64,000 bases of DNA from positions 780,001 through 844,000 of the forward strand of contig AP017991.1 of assembly GCA_003609755.1 (NCBI GenBank), given 5' to 3'. Positions 26,981 through 39,819 of the stretch are shown here, piece by piece. A program made the translations under genes and the position numbers. The stretch's first letter is position 1, and every line of letters begins with the position of its first letter. The notes beneath the pieces were generated by a model. That model was not told the DNA's origin. It ran no database searches and saw nothing but the letters and a program-made list of their open reading frames with translations. Origin of the DNA: Planktothrix agardhii NIES-204 (GTDB lineage: Bacteria; Cyanobacteriota; Cyanobacteriia; Cyanobacteriales; Microcoleaceae).

Positions 26981-28276
26981 TTAAGGTTGAGTTCTGAGTC
27001 GTACCGAGTCACCATGGGAGGGTAAACCCTCCGCATCAGTCAACACCTGAATCAATCCGGCAACTTTCTGTAAAGCCGTTGGCGAATACTGAATTAAACT
27101 TGAATGTTTCATAAACGTTTCCACCCCCAAGGCCGAGGCATAACGGGCTGCCCCCGATGTGGGTAAGGTATGGTTAGGGCCAGCCAAATAATCCCCAACC
27201 GCCTCCGGGGTCGAACAACCCAAAAAGATTGCCCCGGCATGGCGAATTTTTTCTAGTAAATCCCAGGGTTCGGCTACCTCTAGTTCTAAGTGTTCTGGGG
27301 CAAATTCATTAGATAACTCGGCTGCGGCCTCCAAGGAATCCACCACTACCACCACACCATAATGGGCGATCGCCTTTTCCGTCAACGTCCGTCGGGGATG
27401 ATTCACCAACTGCCGTTCTACCTCCGCCACCACCTGTCGGGCTAAAGCCGAATCCGTTGTTAATAAAATTGCCGCAGCCATGGTGTCATGTTCCGCCTGG
27501 GCCAATAAATCCGCCGCGATATGAACCGGATTCGCCGTACTATCCGCAATAATTAGAACCTCCGATGGCCCCGCCAGGGAATCAATGCCCACCGTCCCAT
27601 AAACCAACTTTTTCGCCAAGGTCACATAAATATTGCCCGGGCCGGTAATCACATCCACCTTCGGGATCGTTTCCGTGCCATAGGCTAAAGCCGCCACGGC
27701 CTGTGCCCCACCCACCCGATAAATTTCATGGACTCCTGCCTCTTGAGCCGCCACTAACACGGCTGGGTTTACCTTAGAGTCTGGCCCTGGGGGAGTCACC
27801 ATCACAATCCGGGGAACCTTGGCTACCTGAGCCGGAACTGCATTCATCAAAACCGTACTGGGGTACGACGCTTTCCCCCCAGGTATATACAATCCAGCCC
27901 GGTCAACGGGGGTAAACCGTTTCCCCAGAACCACATCATCCTCCCCAAACTGCACCCAGGACTTAGGAGTGCGCTGGCGGTGAAAGGCTTCAATTTGTTG
28001 GCGAGCAAATTGGATCGCATCCAACAATTCCTTCGAGACTTGCTGGTAAGCTGCGTCCAACTCCGAACCACTCACCCGCAACTCATCTAATGTTAATATT
28101 TTTTGATCGAATTCTTCCGTATAGTGCAAAAGAGCCTTATCCCCTTGACGCCGAACCGTTTGCAAGACTTCTCGCACGGTTGCTTCTTTATGGGTCATCG
28201 CGTCATCATGGGTACGGTCAGAGATCCGTCGTAATTCAGCTTGTGCTTCAACCCACTGAGTAATAATTCGCAGCAT
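26981..28276 (-). CDS. hisD: Histidinol dehydrogenase
   Basis: About 431 aa. It performs the last two oxidations of histidine synthesis (L-histidinol to L-histidine, NAD and Zn dependent). Family motifs in order: RAGLYIPGGKASYPSTVLM, VDSLAGPSEVLIIAD, the Zn-binding AQAEHDTMAAA, APEHLEL and GPNHTLPTSGAARYASAL. The ATG at 28276 (MLRIITQW) is the usual N-terminus; earlier codons would need a TTG. It is not clustered with other his genes and diverges from rpsT. Confidence 0.96.
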   Translation of the reverse strand: MLRIITQWVEAQAELRRISDRTHDDAMTHKEATVREVLQTVRRQGDKALLHYTEEFDQKILTLDELRVSGSELDAAYQQVSKELLDAIQFARQQIEAFHRQRTPKSWVQFGEDDVVLGKRFTPVDRAGLYIPGGKASYPSTVLMNAVPAQVAKVPRIVMVTPPGPDSKVNPAVLVAAQEAGVHEIYRVGGAQAVAALAYGTETIPKVDVITGPGNIYVTLAKKLVYGTVGIDSLAGPSEVLIIADSTANPVHIAADLLAQAEHDTMAAAILLTTDSALARQVVAEVERQLVNHPRRTLTEKAIAHYGVVVVVDSLEAAAELSNEFAPEHLELEVAEPWDLLEKIRHAGAIFLGCSTPEAVGDYLAGPNHTLPTSGAARYASALGVETFMKHSSLIQYSPTALQKVAGLIQVLTDAEGLPSHGDSVRLRTQP

Positions 28277-28620
28277 GGTGATTCGGAGTGCCAACCTTAA
28301 AAAAACTAGGGCGCAGATACGGAACAGACAACAGGGTTGAATATCTTGACACCGAGGCTTATTAACCCAGGTGAAAAATTTCTCCCCCTTGTTTCCTTGG
28401 CCATACCCAGACTTTGTATCCTTAAGCGATACTTTAGAGTTCTAGCCACAGGGGCAACACTCTGGGGATTCATACCGCATCTAGCATAGCACAAAAAGCT
28501 ATACCCGCCTACGCGAGAGCAACCCTAGAAGCACAGGATGTTAAACCCGTTTTTTTTTTGCTACAATGGTTCAAATCCAGAACTTTATTGCTCCTTCCTA
28601 TGGGTAAATAGGAAGATAGG

Positions 28621-28648
28621 TTGAATTTGACAAAATAAATGTTATATT
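28621..28648 (+). promoter_or_regulatory. rpsT: Possible rpsT promoter
   Basis: TTGAAT, a 16-nt spacer, and TATATT lie about 60 nt upstream of the rpsT start. A reasonable but unconfirmed sigma-70-type promoter. Confidence 0.4.
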
Positions 28649-28675
28649 GGTATGTCTGTAACTGAGTATCTCTAA

Positions 28676-29005
<330 letters not shown>

Positions 29006-29176
29006 CTCATCATTGATCAGTTATCAGTAAACGGTTAACAGTTAAGAGCCAATGCTTAGTAGTAGTCAACTCTTAGCCATGAAGGATACGGGTAATATAA
29101 ACTATCCCGCGAGGACGCTGGCACTGCAAAATTGGTAACTGATCACTGATTGCTGATGAATCTGAATAAAAGGACT

Positions 29177-29962
29177 ATGCAACTGATCGATACCCACGTC
29201 CATATTAACTTCAAAGCATTGGCATCCGATTTAGATGCAATTCGGCAGAGATGGCAGGAGGCGGGAGTAGTCCGTTTGGTGCATTCCTGTGTTCACCCTG
29301 GAGAATTTCAGGAAATACAGGAAATTGCTAATCAAGTCCCCGAACTAAGCTTTGCTGTTGGGTTGCATCCCTTGGATGCTAAACTCTGGAATTCAACCTC
29401 GGCCCAAACCATTACCCAACTCGCCCAATCCGATGATAGAGTCGTTGCGATTGGAGAAATGGGACTCGATTTCTATAAAGCCGATAACCGAGATCAACAA
29501 ATCCAGGTCTTCACCCAACAGCTAGAGATTGCTTATAGTTTGAAGAAACCTGTGATTATCCATTGTCGGGAGGCAGCAGAAACCATGATTCCCCTATTAA
29601 AGCAATTTTGGCAACAACAAGGCCAAGTTTCCGGGGTAATGCACTGTTGGGGAGGAACTCCCGAAGAACAGCAGGAGTTTCTGAAGTTGGGTCTGTATAT
29701 CAGTTTTAGCGGAACCGTTACCTTTAAAAACGCAATTGCTATTCAGGAATGCGCTCGTCTAGTTCCGTCTGATCGAATTTTAATTGAAACAGACTGTCCT
29801 TTTCTAGCGCCTGTTCCTCAACGGGGAAAACGCAACGAACCCGCCTTTGTGCGCCATGTTGCCGAAACCGTTGCCCGAGTGCGGGACATTTCCCTAGAAA
29901 CCCTATCTCAACAAACCACGAATAATGCCTGTCAACTCTTTCAGTTATCAGTTATCAGTTAA
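29177..29962 (+). CDS. TatD family metal-dependent hydrolase
   Basis: About 261 aa, a TIM-barrel nuclease/deoxyribonuclease-like enzyme. Metal ligands are seen in DTHVHIN (HxH), [21 protein letters not shown] and [11 protein letters not shown]. The start is the ATG at 29177 (MQLIDTHVH), with AAAAGGA just upstream. The last residues (LSVIS) are encoded by the start of a cagttatcagttatcag tandem repeat that fills the spacer to rpoB, so the natural C-terminus has been replaced or extended by repeat sequence. Confidence 0.92.
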   Translation: MQLIDTHVHINFKALASDLDAIRQRWQEAGVVRLVHSCVHPGEFQEIQEIANQVPELSFAVGLHPLDAKLWNSTSAQTITQLAQSDDRVVAIGEMGLDFYKADNRDQQIQVFTQQLEIAYSLKKPVIIHCREAAETMIPLLKQFWQQQGQVSGVMHCWGGTPEEQQEFLKLGLYISFSGTVTFKNAIAIQECARLVPSDRILIETDCPFLAPVPQRGKRNEPAFVRHVAETVARVRDISLETLSQQTTNNACQLFQLSVIS

Positions 29963-30128
29963 CAGTGATCAGTTGAGGAGTGATTCAGTTGAGGAGTGAT
30001 CAGTTGAGGAGGTAATAAATTAACTGTAAACTTCTTAACGATTAACTGATGACTGATGACTGATGACTGATTATTGATAACTGACAACTATTAACTCAAT
30101 CACTGATAACTGATAACTGATAACTAAT
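29938..30128. repeat. Short tandem repeats between tatD and rpoB
   Basis: Degenerate units of agttatcag, gatgactgat and ataactgataactg form almost the whole spacer. The same unit families recur at 33552-33615, 35697-35716 and 42805-42918. Such short tandemly repeated sequences are typical of filamentous cyanobacteria. The final units sit directly in front of the rpoB ATG and leave no Shine-Dalgarno sequence. Confidence 0.8.
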
Positions 30129-30130
30129 AA

Positions 30131-33100
30131 ATGGCAAGTCTAACCCATAACGAACCCACTTTTGTACTCCCTGACTTAATTGAAATTCAACGGTCAAGTT
30201 TTCGTTGGTTTTTAGAAGCAGGGCTAATTGAAGAATTAGAAAGTTTTTCCCCCATTACCGACTATACCGGGAAACTAGAACTCCATTTTTTAGCCAAAGA
30301 TTATAAACTTAAACGTCCTAAATATGACGTTGATGAAGCCAAACGGCGGGATAGTACCTATGCCGTTCAAATGTACGTTCCGACTCGTTTAATTAATAAA
30401 GAAACTGGAGAAATTAAAGAACAAGAAGTCTTTATTGGGGACTTACCCCTAATGACAGAACGGGGAACTTTTATTATCAATGGGGCTGAACGAGTTATCG
30501 TCAACCAAATTGTCAGAAGTCCTGGGGTTTATTATAAATCTGAAATTGATAAAAACGGCCGACGGACATATAGTGCGTCCCTAATTCCCAACCGAGGTGC
30601 CTGGTTAAAATTTGAAACCGATAAAAATGACTTAGTGTGGGTCAGAATTGATAAAACCCGCAAACTATCCGCCCAGGTTTTATTAAAAGCCTTGGGACTC
30701 ACCAATAACGAAATTTTTGATGCCCTGCGCCATCCCGAATACTTTGAAAAGACCATTGAACGGGAAGGGGAATTTAGCGAAGACGATGCCTTAATGGAAC
30801 TGTACCGCAAACTCCGTCCAGGGGAACCCCCAACGGTGGCTGGTGGAGAACAGTTACTCAATAATCGCTTTTTTGATGCCAAACGCTATGACCTAGGCCG
30901 AGTCGGACGCTATAAACTCAATAAAAAACTGCGGCTGACCATTCCCGATACCACCCGGGTTCTAACCTCCGTGGATATTTTATCGGCGATTGATTATTTA
31001 ATTAACCTAGAATTTGATATTGGTGAAACCGATGATATTGACCACTTAGGAAATCGTCGTGTCCGGTCAGTGGGAGAACTGCTGCAAAACCAAATTCGGG
31101 TCGGTTTAAACCGCTTAGAAAGAATTATCCGAGAACGGATGACCGTGAGTGATGCCGATGCCTTAACCCCAGCATCCTTAGTCAACCCCAAACCCCTAGT
31201 GGCTGCCATTAAAGAATTCTTCGGTAGTTCCCAATTATCGCAGTTTATGGATCAGACCAATCCCTTAGCGGAACTGACCCACAAACGGCGCCTATCTGCC
31301 CTCGGCCCCGGGGGACTAACCAGGGAACGGGCCGGGTTTGCTGTCCGAGATATTCACCCCAGTCACTACGGTCGGATTTGTCCGATTGAAACCCCGGAAG
31401 GGCCCAACGCTGGATTAATTGGATCTTTAGCAACTTTGGCGCGGGTGAACCCCTACGGATTTATTGCCACCCCCTATAACAAAGTTGAAAACGGCAAAGT
31501 CCGCTTAGATTTACCTGCGGTGTACATGACCGCCGACGAAGAAGACGATTTACGGGTGGCACCTGGGGATATTAGCACCGATGCCGAGGGAACGATTTTA
31601 GGGGATATTGTTCCGGTGCGGTATCGCCAGGAATTCACCACCACAACTCCCATGCAGGTGGACTATGCCGCGGTATCTCCGGTACAGATTGTCTCTGTCG
31701 CCACCTCCTTAATTCCTTTCTTGGAACATGACGACGCGAACAGGGCATTGATGGGGTCTAATATGCAACGGCAAGCCGTCCCTCTCCTCCGTCCCGAACG
31801 GCCCTTAGTGGGAACCGGATTAGAAGCCCAAGCCGCCCGGGATAGTGGGATGGTGATTGTTTCGCGTATGGACGGGGAGATCAGTTATATTGACGGATCT
31901 CGGATTATTGTCAAATCCCTGACGGTAGATGCCGATTCAAATTCCAGCGAGGAAAGTTTCCTGATTCGCGAATACGACGATCTCGACCTCAAAACCAAAC
32001 AGCCCTCGGTATGGAAGCAAAAATACGCTGGCTATATCGAGTACGAACTGCAAAAATATCAACGTTCTAACCAAGATACTTGTTTAAACCAGCGTCCCTT
32101 GGTTTATGAAGGAGATCAGGTGGTAGCGGGTCAGGTATTAGCCGATGGTTCCTCCACCGAAGGGGCAGAACTAGCTTTAGGTCATAATATTCTGGTGACT
32201 TATATGCCCTGGGAGGGATATAACTACGAAGACGCGATTTTAATTAGTGAGCGTTTAGTCCAAGAGGATATTTACACCTCCATCCACGTTGAAAAATACG
32301 AAATTGAAGCCCGACAAACCAAACTTGGCCCGGAAGAAATTACCCGGGAAATTCCCAACGTCGGGGAAGACTCCCTGCGACAACTGGATGGGAATGGGAT
32401 TATCCGAGTTGGGGCCTGGGTAGAGTCCGGGGATATTTTAGTCGGGAAAGTCACACCCAAAGGGGAATCCGACCAACCCCCCGAAGAAAAATTACTCAGG
32501 GCAATTTTCGGAGAAAAAGCCCGGGACGTGCGGGATAACTCCCTACGGGTTCCCAACGGCGAAAAAGGTCGGGTTGTAGATGTGCGGGTGTTCACCCGGG
32601 AACAGGGGGATGAGTTACCGCCTGGGGCGAATATGGTGGTGCGGGTATATGTGGCGCAAAAACGCAAAATCCAAGTCGGGGACAAAATGGCCGGACGCCA
32701 CGGCAACAAAGGAATTGTGTCTCGGATTCTCCCCATTGAGGATATGCCCTATTTGCCCGATGGTCGGGCTGTGGATATTGTTCTTAATCCCTTGGGTGTA
32801 CCCAGTCGGATGAACGTCGGCCAAATCTTTGAATGTTTATTAGGGTGGGCGGGTCAAAACCTGAAAAAACGGTTTAAAGTGGTTCCCTTTGATGAAATGC
32901 ACGGCCCGGAAATGTCACGGGAAACCGTTCACGGGAAGTTAAAAGAAGCCCGGGATAAAACCAAGAAAGATTGGTTATTTAACGAAAACTATCCGGGGAA
33001 AAGCATCGTTTATGACGGTCGCACCGGAGAACCCTTTGACCAACCCGTCACCGTGGGGATTGCCTATATGTTGAAACTGGTTCACCTGGTTGATGATAAG

Positions 33101-33547
33101 ATTCACGCCCGGTCTACTGGCCCTTACTCTTTGGTGACTCAGCAACCCTTGGGAGGGAAAGCCCAACAAGGAGGACAACGATTTGGAGAAATGGAGGTTT
33201 GGGCATTGGAAGCCTTCGGAGCAGCCTATACCTTGCAGGAGTTGTTAACGGTGAAATCCGACGATATGCAGGGACGCAACGAAGCCCTCAACGCCATTGT
33301 CAAGGGTAAAACCATTCCCCGTCCTGGGACACCGGAATCCTTTAAGGTGTTGATGCGGGAGTTGCAGTCGTTGTGTTTGGATATTGCGGTACATAAAGTG
33401 GAAACCACCGACGAAGGTGGAAGTCGAGATGTGGAAGTAGACTTAATGGCTGATATCCCAGTCACCCGGATGACCTACACCTCCAATAACTTTGCCCCCG
33501 CTAAACCTACTTATGATTTAAGTAGTTCAGTCGAAGAAGACGAATAA
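30131..33547 (+). CDS. rpoB: RNA polymerase beta subunit
   Basis: A 1138-aa core subunit of RNA polymerase. Landmarks: [20 protein letters not shown] near residue 115, the rifampicin-pocket region [20 protein letters not shown] near 375 and [19 protein letters not shown] near 415, [15 protein letters not shown] near 695, and the C-terminal [12 protein letters not shown]-like clamp-associated segment. It is first gene of the rpoB-rpoC1-rpoC2 operon. Length is normal for cyanobacteria, which lack some of the E. coli insertions. Confidence 0.98.
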   Translation: MASLTHNEPTFVLPDLIEIQRSSFRWFLEAGLIEELESFSPITDYTGKLELHFLAKDYKLKRPKYDVDEAKRRDSTYAVQMYVPTRLINKETGEIKEQEVFIGDLPLMTERGTFIINGAERVIVNQIVRSPGVYYKSEIDKNGRRTYSASLIPNRGAWLKFETDKNDLVWVRIDKTRKLSAQVLLKALGLTNNEIFDALRHPEYFEKTIEREGEFSEDDALMELYRKLRPGEPPTVAGGEQLLNNRFFDAKRYDLGRVGRYKLNKKLRLTIPDTTRVLTSVDILSAIDYLINLEFDIGETDDIDHLGNRRVRSVGELLQNQIRVGLNRLERIIRERMTVSDADALTPASLVNPKPLVAAIKEFFGSSQLSQFMDQTNPLAELTHKRRLSALGPGGLTRERAGFAVRDIHPSHYGRICPIETPEGPNAGLIGSLATLARVNPYGFIATPYNKVENGKVRLDLPAVYMTADEEDDLRVAPGDISTDAEGTILGDIVPVRYRQEFTTTTPMQVDYAAVSPVQIVSVATSLIPFLEHDDANRALMGSNMQRQAVPLLRPERPLVGTGLEAQAARDSGMVIVSRMDGEISYIDGSRIIVKSLTVDADSNSSEESFLIREYDDLDLKTKQPSVWKQKYAGYIEYELQKYQRSNQDTCLNQRPLVYEGDQVVAGQVLADGSSTEGAELALGHNILVTYMPWEGYNYEDAILISERLVQEDIYTSIHVEKYEIEARQTKLGPEEITREIPNVGEDSLRQLDGNGIIRVGAWVESGDILVGKVTPKGESDQPPEEKLLRAIFGEKARDVRDNSLRVPNGEKGRVVDVRVFTREQGDELPPGANMVVRVYVAQKRKIQVGDKMAGRHGNKGIVSRILPIEDMPYLPDGRAVDIVLNPLGVPSRMNVGQIFECLLGWAGQNLKKRFKVVPFDEMHGPEMSRETVHGKLKEARDKTKKDWLFNENYPGKSIVYDGRTGEPFDQPVTVGIAYMLKLVHLVDDKIHARSTGPYSLVTQQPLGGKAQQGGQRFGEMEVWALEAFGAAYTLQELLTVKSDDMQGRNEALNAIVKGKTIPRPGTPESFKVLMRELQSLCLDIAVHKVETTDEGGSRDVEVDLMADIPVTRMTYTSNNFAPAKPTYDLSSSVEEDE

Positions 33548-33551
33548 ATTC

Positions 33552-33702
33552 AGTCATCAGTTAACAGTTATCAGTCATCAGTCAACAGTTATCAGTTGAG
33601 GAGTAGTTATCAGTTGAATTCCTTAATGTTGCCTGTTCCCTGTTCCCCATTACCTGTTCCCTGTTCCCTGTTCCCTGTTCCCTGTTCCCTATTCCCTGAA
33701 TA
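33552..33702. repeat. Tandem repeats between rpoB and rpoC1
   Basis: Two families occur: (c)agttatcagtcatcag units (33552-33615) and a run of ctgttccctgttccc heptamers (about 33633-33698). The second array ends a few bases from the rpoC1 ATG. Confidence 0.85.
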
Positions 33703-33704
33703 AA

Positions 33705-35600
33705 ATGGCTAAAATTGAACAACGATTTGATTACGTTAAAATTGGAATCGCATCTCCAGAACGCATTCGGCAGTGGGGAGAAAGAACCCTACCCAATGGT
33801 CAAGTGGTTGGAGAAGTTACAAAACCTGAAACCATCAATTACAGAACCCTGAAACCGGAGATGGACGGGTTGTTTTGTGAACGAATTTTTGGCCCAGCAA
33901 AGGATTGGGAATGTCATTGTGGGAAATATAAACGGGTCAGACATCGTGGAATTGTCTGTGAACGCTGCGGGGTAGAGGTAACAGAATCCCGTGTCCGTCG
34001 TCACCGTATGGGTTTTATTAAACTAGCCGCTCCTGTAACCCATGTTTGGTATCTCAAAGGCATTCCTAGTTATATGGCTATTTTATTAGATATGCCATTG
34101 CGGGATGTAGAACAGGTGGTTTATTTTAACGCTTATGTGGTGTTAAATCCAGGTAACTATGACGGCCTATCCTATAAACAGTTATTAACCGAAGATACTT
34201 GGTTAGAAATTGAAGACCAAATTTATAGTGAAGATTCCACCTTAACCGGAATTGAAGTGGGAATTGGAGCCGAAGCCATTTCCCGTTTGCTCGAAGATAT
34301 TCCCTTAGAAGAAGAAGCCGAAAGATTACGGGAAGAAATTGCCGTTGCTAAGGGACAAAAACGCGCCAAATTAATTAAACGATTGCGGGTAATTGATAAT
34401 TTTGTGGCGACGGGTTCCAAACCGGATTGGATGGTTTTGAATGTAATTCCCGTCATTCCTCCCGATTTACGGCCAATGGTGCAGTTAGATGGGGGTCGAT
34501 TTGCCACCTCCGACTTAAACGACCTATATCGTCGGGTGATTAACCGGAATAATCGGTTAGCCCGGTTACAGGAAATTCTCGCCCCAGAAATTATTATCCG
34601 TAACGAAAAACGGATGTTACAGGAAGCCGTTGATGCCTTAATTGATAACGGTCGCCGAGGTCGGACAGTGGTGGGGGCGAATAATCGACCCTTAAAATCC
34701 CTCTCCGATATTATCGAAGGAAAACAAGGACGATTCCGTCAAAACCTATTAGGAAAACGGGTCGATTATTCTGGACGTTCCGTGATTGTGGTGGGGCCTA
34801 AATTAAGAATGCACCAGTGCGGTTTACCACGGGAAATGGCAATTGAATTGTTCCAACCCTTTGTAATTAACCGCCTAATTCGTCAAGGATTAGTTAACAA
34901 TATTAAAGCGGCGAAAAAACTGATTCAACGGAATGATGCCAGCATTTGGGAAGTCTTACAGGAAGTCATTCAAGGACATCCGGTGATGCTAAACCGCGCC
35001 CCAACCTTGCACCGTTTAGGGATTCAAGCCTTTGAACCGATTTTAGTCGATGGTCGGGCGATTCAACTGCATCCGTTAGTTTGTCCCGCCTTTAACGCTG
35101 ACTTTGACGGTGACCAAATGGCCGTTCACGTTCCCCTATCAATTGAATCCCAGGCTGAAGCTCGGTTATTAATGTTAGCTTCGAATAATATTCTATCCCC
35201 AGCAACGGGTAGACCGATTGTTACACCTAGTCAGGATATGGTGTTGGGATGTTATTATTTAACCGCAGAAAACCCTAAATTAGAGGATCAAAGTCACCGC
35301 TATTTTCCTGATTTAGAAGATGTAATCTTAGCCTATAAACAGGGCGCTTTGGGTTTACATTCATACATCATGGTGCGATTTGATGGGGAGATTTTATCGG
35401 ATGAAGTAGAACAGATAGGGGTCGAACTTAAAGACGACTTAACTGGAGTGATCACTAAAACTTATGTGGGCAAAAAAACAGGGAAACTAATGCGACGAGT
35501 TCGAGAAGATTCCGAGGGGAATATTCTTGCCCAATATATTCGTACTACCCCGGGGCGTGTCATTTTCAATAAAACCGTTCAAGATACCCTAATTCAATAG
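33705..35600 (+). CDS. rpoC1: RNA polymerase gamma subunit (beta-prime N-terminal part)
   Basis: A 631-aa cyanobacterial split beta-prime, N-terminal portion. The zinc site [20 protein letters not shown] lies near residue 70, the clamp/rudder region [16 protein letters not shown] near 350, and the catalytic Mg loop [16 protein letters not shown] near 465. The split from rpoC2 is the lineage marker. The C-terminus (TVQDTLIQ) ends at the border of a repeat array. Confidence 0.98.
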   Translation: MAKIEQRFDYVKIGIASPERIRQWGERTLPNGQVVGEVTKPETINYRTLKPEMDGLFCERIFGPAKDWECHCGKYKRVRHRGIVCERCGVEVTESRVRRHRMGFIKLAAPVTHVWYLKGIPSYMAILLDMPLRDVEQVVYFNAYVVLNPGNYDGLSYKQLLTEDTWLEIEDQIYSEDSTLTGIEVGIGAEAISRLLEDIPLEEEAERLREEIAVAKGQKRAKLIKRLRVIDNFVATGSKPDWMVLNVIPVIPPDLRPMVQLDGGRFATSDLNDLYRRVINRNNRLARLQEILAPEIIIRNEKRMLQEAVDALIDNGRRGRTVVGANNRPLKSLSDIIEGKQGRFRQNLLGKRVDYSGRSVIVVGPKLRMHQCGLPREMAIELFQPFVINRLIRQGLVNNIKAAKKLIQRNDASIWEVLQEVIQGHPVMLNRAPTLHRLGIQAFEPILVDGRAIQLHPLVCPAFNADFDGDQMAVHVPLSIESQAEARLLMLASNNILSPATGRPIVTPSQDMVLGCYYLTAENPKLEDQSHRYFPDLEDVILAYKQGALGLHSYIMVRFDGEILSDEVEQIGVELKDDLTGVITKTYVGKKTGKLMRRVREDSEGNILAQYIRTTPGRVIFNKTVQDTLIQ

Positions 35601-35716
35601 GTAATAGGTAATGGGTAATGGGTAATGGGTAATGGGCAATGGGCAATGGATAAATATTTTCTTCCCTATTGCCTATTCCCTATTGCCTCTTGCTATAACT
35701 GATAACTGATAACTGA
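35598..35716. repeat. Tandem repeats between rpoC1 and rpoC2
   Basis: Units of gggtaat(gggtaat)n, then its near-inverse ttcccta..ttgcct, then ataactgataactgataactg. The first array starts at the rpoC1 stop codon itself (caataggtaatagg). Confidence 0.85.
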
Positions 35717-35725
35717 TTTAAAATC

Positions 35726-38700
35726 ATGGCTAACAAAAAAATCTTTCGGAATCAAGTTATTGATAAAGGACAATTAAAAAAAATCATGTCCTGGGCTTTT
35801 ATGAATTATGGTACGGCTCGCACCGCCCAAATTGCCGATGAATTAAAGGAATTAGGGTTTACTTATGCCACAAAAGCCGGGGTTTCTATTAGTGTGGATG
35901 ACTTACAGATTCCTCCTTCCAAAAAAGCTCTATTAGAAGAAGCGGAAGAAGAAATTAGAAATACAGAACGTCGTTATATTAAAGGGGAAATTACCGAAGT
36001 TGAACGGTTTCAAAAAGTTATTGATACTTGGAATGGTACATCCGAAGCCCTAAAAGATCGGGTGGTGGAAAACTTTAAAGCCAGTAACCCCCTGAACTCG
36101 GTTTATATGATGGCCTTCTCCGGTGCGCGGGGGAATATTTCCCAAGTCCGTCAGTTAGTTGGAATGCGGGGTTTGATGGCTGACCCCCAAGGGGAAATTA
36201 TTGATTTACCGATTAAAACCAACTTCCGAGAAGGCTTAACCGTTACGGAGTATATTATTTCCTCCTATGGGGCGCGTAAAGGTCTAGTAGATACGGCCCT
36301 ACGAACCGCCGACTCTGGGTATTTAACCCGCCGTTTAGTCGATGTTTCCCAGGATGTGATTCTGCGAGAAATTGACTGCGGAACCAGCAAGGGGATTTGG
36401 ACTCGCAGTATGACCGATGGCGAACGGGTGTTAATTCCAATCAAAGATCGGTTAATGGGTCGGGTGTTAGGGGCAGATGTCCACCACCCCGAAACCGGAG
36501 AAATTATCACCTATCAGTCAGAACAGGCGGTCAAAAATCATTCCGTGAGTGAGGAGTTGGCCGTAGCTATTCAGGAAGCTGGAGTTGAGGAGGTATTATT
36601 GCGATCGCCTCTCACCTGTGAAGCCAATCGTTCCGTCTGTCAACATTGCTATGGCTGGAGTTTAGCCCATGGTCATAACGTCAACCTTGGGGAAGCGGTG
36701 GGAATTATTGCCGCCCAGAGTATCGGCGAACCCGGAACCCAGTTAACCATGCGGACATTCCACACCGGAGGGGTATTCACCGCCGAAGCCGCTGGAATGA
36801 TCCGGGCCGGAATTAATGGGGTGGTCAAGTTCTCTAAATCCCTGCGAGTCCGTCCCTTCCGTACCCGTCACGGAGATGATGCCTTCATCGTGGAAAGCAC
36901 GGGCCAGATTATTGTGGACGGTAGTGGAAAAAATACCGAAAAACACAGTATCACCCAAGGAACAACGATTATTGTCCAAGAAGGTCAACAAGTTAAAGCT
37001 AACGAAATCCTAGCGGAAATTGCCGCCGGGGGTCGGACAGCCCGCAAAACCACGGAAAAAGCTACTAAGGACGTCGCCACGGACTTAGCTGGGGAAGTCA
37101 AATTTGCCGATGTGGTTCCCGAAGAAAAAACCGACCGTCAAGGGAACATGACCCGTATCGCCCAACGGGGGGGGCTGATTTGGGTTCTCGGAGGAGAAGT
37201 TTATAACCTACCCCCGGCGGCGGAACCATTGGTCAAAAATGGTGATCCGGTGCATCCGGGAAGCGTTCTCGCCCAAACCAAACTGGTTTCAGAGCATGGG
37301 GGATTAGTCCGAATTCGGGAACAGTTTGCCGAAGGTGAGCTACCTCGGGAAATTGAGATTATCACCGCCTCGGTATTACTAGATCAAGCCTTAGTGCGGT
37401 TGGTACAGATGCAGGGACGGGAACAATATATTATTGAAACCAATAGTAACCATCGCTTCATGCTCAAAGTCAGTCCGGGTTCCAAAGTGGAAAACCACGA
37501 TGTGATTGCGGAACTGATGGATGATAGCTACCGGACAAAAACCGGGGGTATTATTAAATACGCCGGGGTAGAAGTCGCCAAACGGGGTAAGGGAAAACAG
37601 GGTTATGAAGTCACCCAGGGAGGGACTTTATTATGGATTCCCGAAGAATGCCATGAGGTGAATAAAGATATTTCCTTACTGTTAACTGAGGATGGACAGT
37701 ATGTGGAAGCTGGGATGGAAGTGGTTAAGGATATCTTCTGTCAGAGTAATGGGGTGATTGAAGTTACTCAGAAAAATGATATTCTGCGAGAAATCGTCAT
37801 CAAACCCGGAGAACTGCATCTGGTGGATGACCCGGAAATGGTGATGGCAATTGATGGCCAGATTGTCAATCCCGGCCAAGAGGTGATTCCAGGGATTATC
37901 TCGGACAACTTGCGTTATGTGGAATATGTGGAAACTCCCGAAGGCCCAGCCTTGCTGTTACGTCCCGTGGTGGAGTTTAGCGTTCCCGAAAATCCCACCG
38001 TCCCCTCTCAGGAGTCTCTGAACGAGTCCATCGTTCTGCGAGCCGTGCAACGTTTAACCTACAAAGATGGGGAACGGGTACGCTCTGTGGAAGGGGTGGA
38101 ACTGCTACGAACCCAGTTAGTAATTAGTATTGGCATCGAAGCCCCGCAGTTAGCCGCCGATATTGAGTTACTTCCCGATGAGAATGACCCCGACGTCAGG
38201 AAGTTACAGTTAGTGATTTTAGAATCCTTGGTAATTCGTCGGGATGCGATCGCTGATGCGACTCAGGGCAGTACCCTGACGCGGTTAATGGTCAAGGATG
38301 GAGATGAAATTGAGAAAGGCGCCGTTGTTACTCGCACGGAAATCATGTGTAAGGAAGACGGGATTATTCAGGGGATTCGGTCGGGGTCGGAAATTGTGCG
38401 CCGTTGTTTGGTGGTGCGCGAGAGTGACCAAATGACCATTCAGTTACCCGAAGGCGTTAAACCTACGGTGAAATTGGGTCAACTGTTGGTAGAAGGAATT
38501 GAAATTGCTGAAGGGGTTAACCTATCGGAGTCCGGTCAAGTCATTGCCGTTGGTAACAAAATCGTGGGTCAGGGGACTATCCCGGTAACGGGAAATCAGA
38601 TTACCATGCGTCGGGGTCGGCCCTATCGGGTGTCTCCCGGTGCGATTCTGCATATTAAGGATGGGGACTTAGTACAACGGGGGGATAACCTGGTGTTGCT

Positions 38701-39760
38701 GGTGTTTGAACGGGCTAAAACCGGAGATATTATTCAAGGGTTGCCCCGGATTGAAGAATTATTAGAAGCCCGTAAACCCAAGGAAGCCTGTATTTTAGCC
38801 CGACGCCCGGGAACGGCCCAGGTGACGATGGATGATGACATCACCGAACTGCGGGTAATTGAAAATGATGGCACGGTTACGGATTATCCCCTGGGTTCGG
38901 GTCAATCCCCGATTGTCTCCGATGGTTACAAAGTAGAGGCCGGACAAACCTTGACCGATGGCCCTAGTAATCCCCATGAAATCCTGGAAGTGTTCTATGA
39001 CCATTATCTGGAACAGGGAGAAGGGATGTATGACGCGGCTTTGGGTAGTTTCCGCCACTGTCAAGCATTCTTGGTTAACGAGGTACAGTCGGTGTATCAG
39101 TCCCAGGGGATTGATATTTCCGATAAGCATATTGAGGTGATTGTCCGTCAGATGACCTCGAAGGTGCGGATTGATGATGGGGGCGATACAACTATGTTAC
39201 CCGGGGAATTAGTGGAACTGCGCCAGGTAGAACAGGTGAATGATGCGATGTCGATTACCGGAAGTGCGCCCGCCAAATATACCCCCGTGTTATTGGGGAT
39301 TACCAAGGCGTCCTTAAATACCGATAGCTTTATCTCGGCGGCTAGTTTCCAAGAAACTACCCGGGTCTTGACTGAAGCGGCTATTGAGGGCAAATCCGAC
39401 TGGTTACGCGGTCTCAAGGAAAACGTGATTATCGGACGTCTGATTCCGGCGGGAACGGGATTTAATGCCTATGAGGAATCGGGTAATGCCGAGTATGGCT
39501 TTGATAATGGCACGTTGTATTTGGATGAGGAGGATGAGGACGAACTGCGGGATGTGGTTTTGGATGATAAAACCGCCCGGGTTTATAACAGTTTTGAACG
39601 GGAATTACCCCCGGAGTCCAAAGCAGCACCGTCTAGTTTAGGAAAAGGTAGCAAGGTTATATTTGAAGATAGTGAAGATGATCCTTTATTATCAGCTATC
39701 CTCGATGACGAGTTAATTGATGACGAATACGAAGACGACAACGAGGACGAAGACGAATAA
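35726..39760 (+). CDS. rpoC2: RNA polymerase beta-prime subunit (C-terminal part)
   Basis: A 1344-aa split beta-prime, C-terminal portion. [19 protein letters not shown] near residue 130 marks the region leading to the bridge helix, the zinc-binding [19 protein letters not shown] lies near 295, and the trigger-loop [21 protein letters not shown] near 330. It then has the long cyanobacterial SI3 insertion of repeated beta-barrel modules (about 350-980), then [15 protein letters not shown] near 1005. The tail is very acidic (ending DDNEDEDE). Confidence 0.98.
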   Translation: MANKKIFRNQVIDKGQLKKIMSWAFMNYGTARTAQIADELKELGFTYATKAGVSISVDDLQIPPSKKALLEEAEEEIRNTERRYIKGEITEVERFQKVIDTWNGTSEALKDRVVENFKASNPLNSVYMMAFSGARGNISQVRQLVGMRGLMADPQGEIIDLPIKTNFREGLTVTEYIISSYGARKGLVDTALRTADSGYLTRRLVDVSQDVILREIDCGTSKGIWTRSMTDGERVLIPIKDRLMGRVLGADVHHPETGEIITYQSEQAVKNHSVSEELAVAIQEAGVEEVLLRSPLTCEANRSVCQHCYGWSLAHGHNVNLGEAVGIIAAQSIGEPGTQLTMRTFHTGGVFTAEAAGMIRAGINGVVKFSKSLRVRPFRTRHGDDAFIVESTGQIIVDGSGKNTEKHSITQGTTIIVQEGQQVKANEILAEIAAGGRTARKTTEKATKDVATDLAGEVKFADVVPEEKTDRQGNMTRIAQRGGLIWVLGGEVYNLPPAAEPLVKNGDPVHPGSVLAQTKLVSEHGGLVRIREQFAEGELPREIEIITASVLLDQALVRLVQMQGREQYIIETNSNHRFMLKVSPGSKVENHDVIAELMDDSYRTKTGGIIKYAGVEVAKRGKGKQGYEVTQGGTLLWIPEECHEVNKDISLLLTEDGQYVEAGMEVVKDIFCQSNGVIEVTQKNDILREIVIKPGELHLVDDPEMVMAIDGQIVNPGQEVIPGIISDNLRYVEYVETPEGPALLLRPVVEFSVPENPTVPSQESLNESIVLRAVQRLTYKDGERVRSVEGVELLRTQLVISIGIEAPQLAADIELLPDENDPDVRKLQLVILESLVIRRDAIADATQGSTLTRLMVKDGDEIEKGAVVTRTEIMCKEDGIIQGIRSGSEIVRRCLVVRESDQMTIQLPEGVKPTVKLGQLLVEGIEIAEGVNLSESGQVIAVGNKIVGQGTIPVTGNQITMRRGRPYRVSPGAILHIKDGDLVQRGDNLVLLVFERAKTGDIIQGLPRIEELLEARKPKEACILARRPGTAQVTMDDDITELRVIENDGTVTDYPLGSGQSPIVSDGYKVEAGQTLTDGPSNPHEILEVFYDHYLEQGEGMYDAALGSFRHCQAFLVNEVQSVYQSQGIDISDKHIEVIVRQMTSKVRIDDGGDTTMLPGELVELRQVEQVNDAMSITGSAPAKYTPVLLGITKASLNTDSFISAASFQETTRVLTEAAIEGKSDWLRGLKENVIIGRLIPAGTGFNAYEESGNAEYGFDNGTLYLDEEDEDELRDVVLDDKTARVYNSFERELPPESKAAPSSLGKGSKVIFEDSEDDPLLSAILDDELIDDEYEDDNEDEDE

Positions 39761-39764
39761 AATT

Positions 39765-39794
39765 AGTAGAGACGTTGCATGCAACGTCTCTACT
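39765..39794. repeat. 30-bp perfect palindrome after rpoC2
   Basis: AGTAGAGACGTTGCA followed by its exact reverse complement. It lies 5 nt after the rpoC2 stop, where it could act as a transcript end hairpin. It shares the AGAGACG/CGTCTCT arms with copies at 18436 and 49044. Confidence 0.85.
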
Positions 39795-39819
39795 GGTCTA
39801 TCAATTTAAGAGTTAATCA

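Noticed and set aside
29938-30128. CRISPR array
   Set aside because: Units are short (7-14 bp), degenerate and have no unique spacers. No cas gene is in the window.
30131-39760. Many antisense ORFs of 60-154 aa in rpoB, rpoC1 and rpoC2
   Set aside because: They are shadows of high-GC coding sequence, with no homology I recognise and no ribosome sites.
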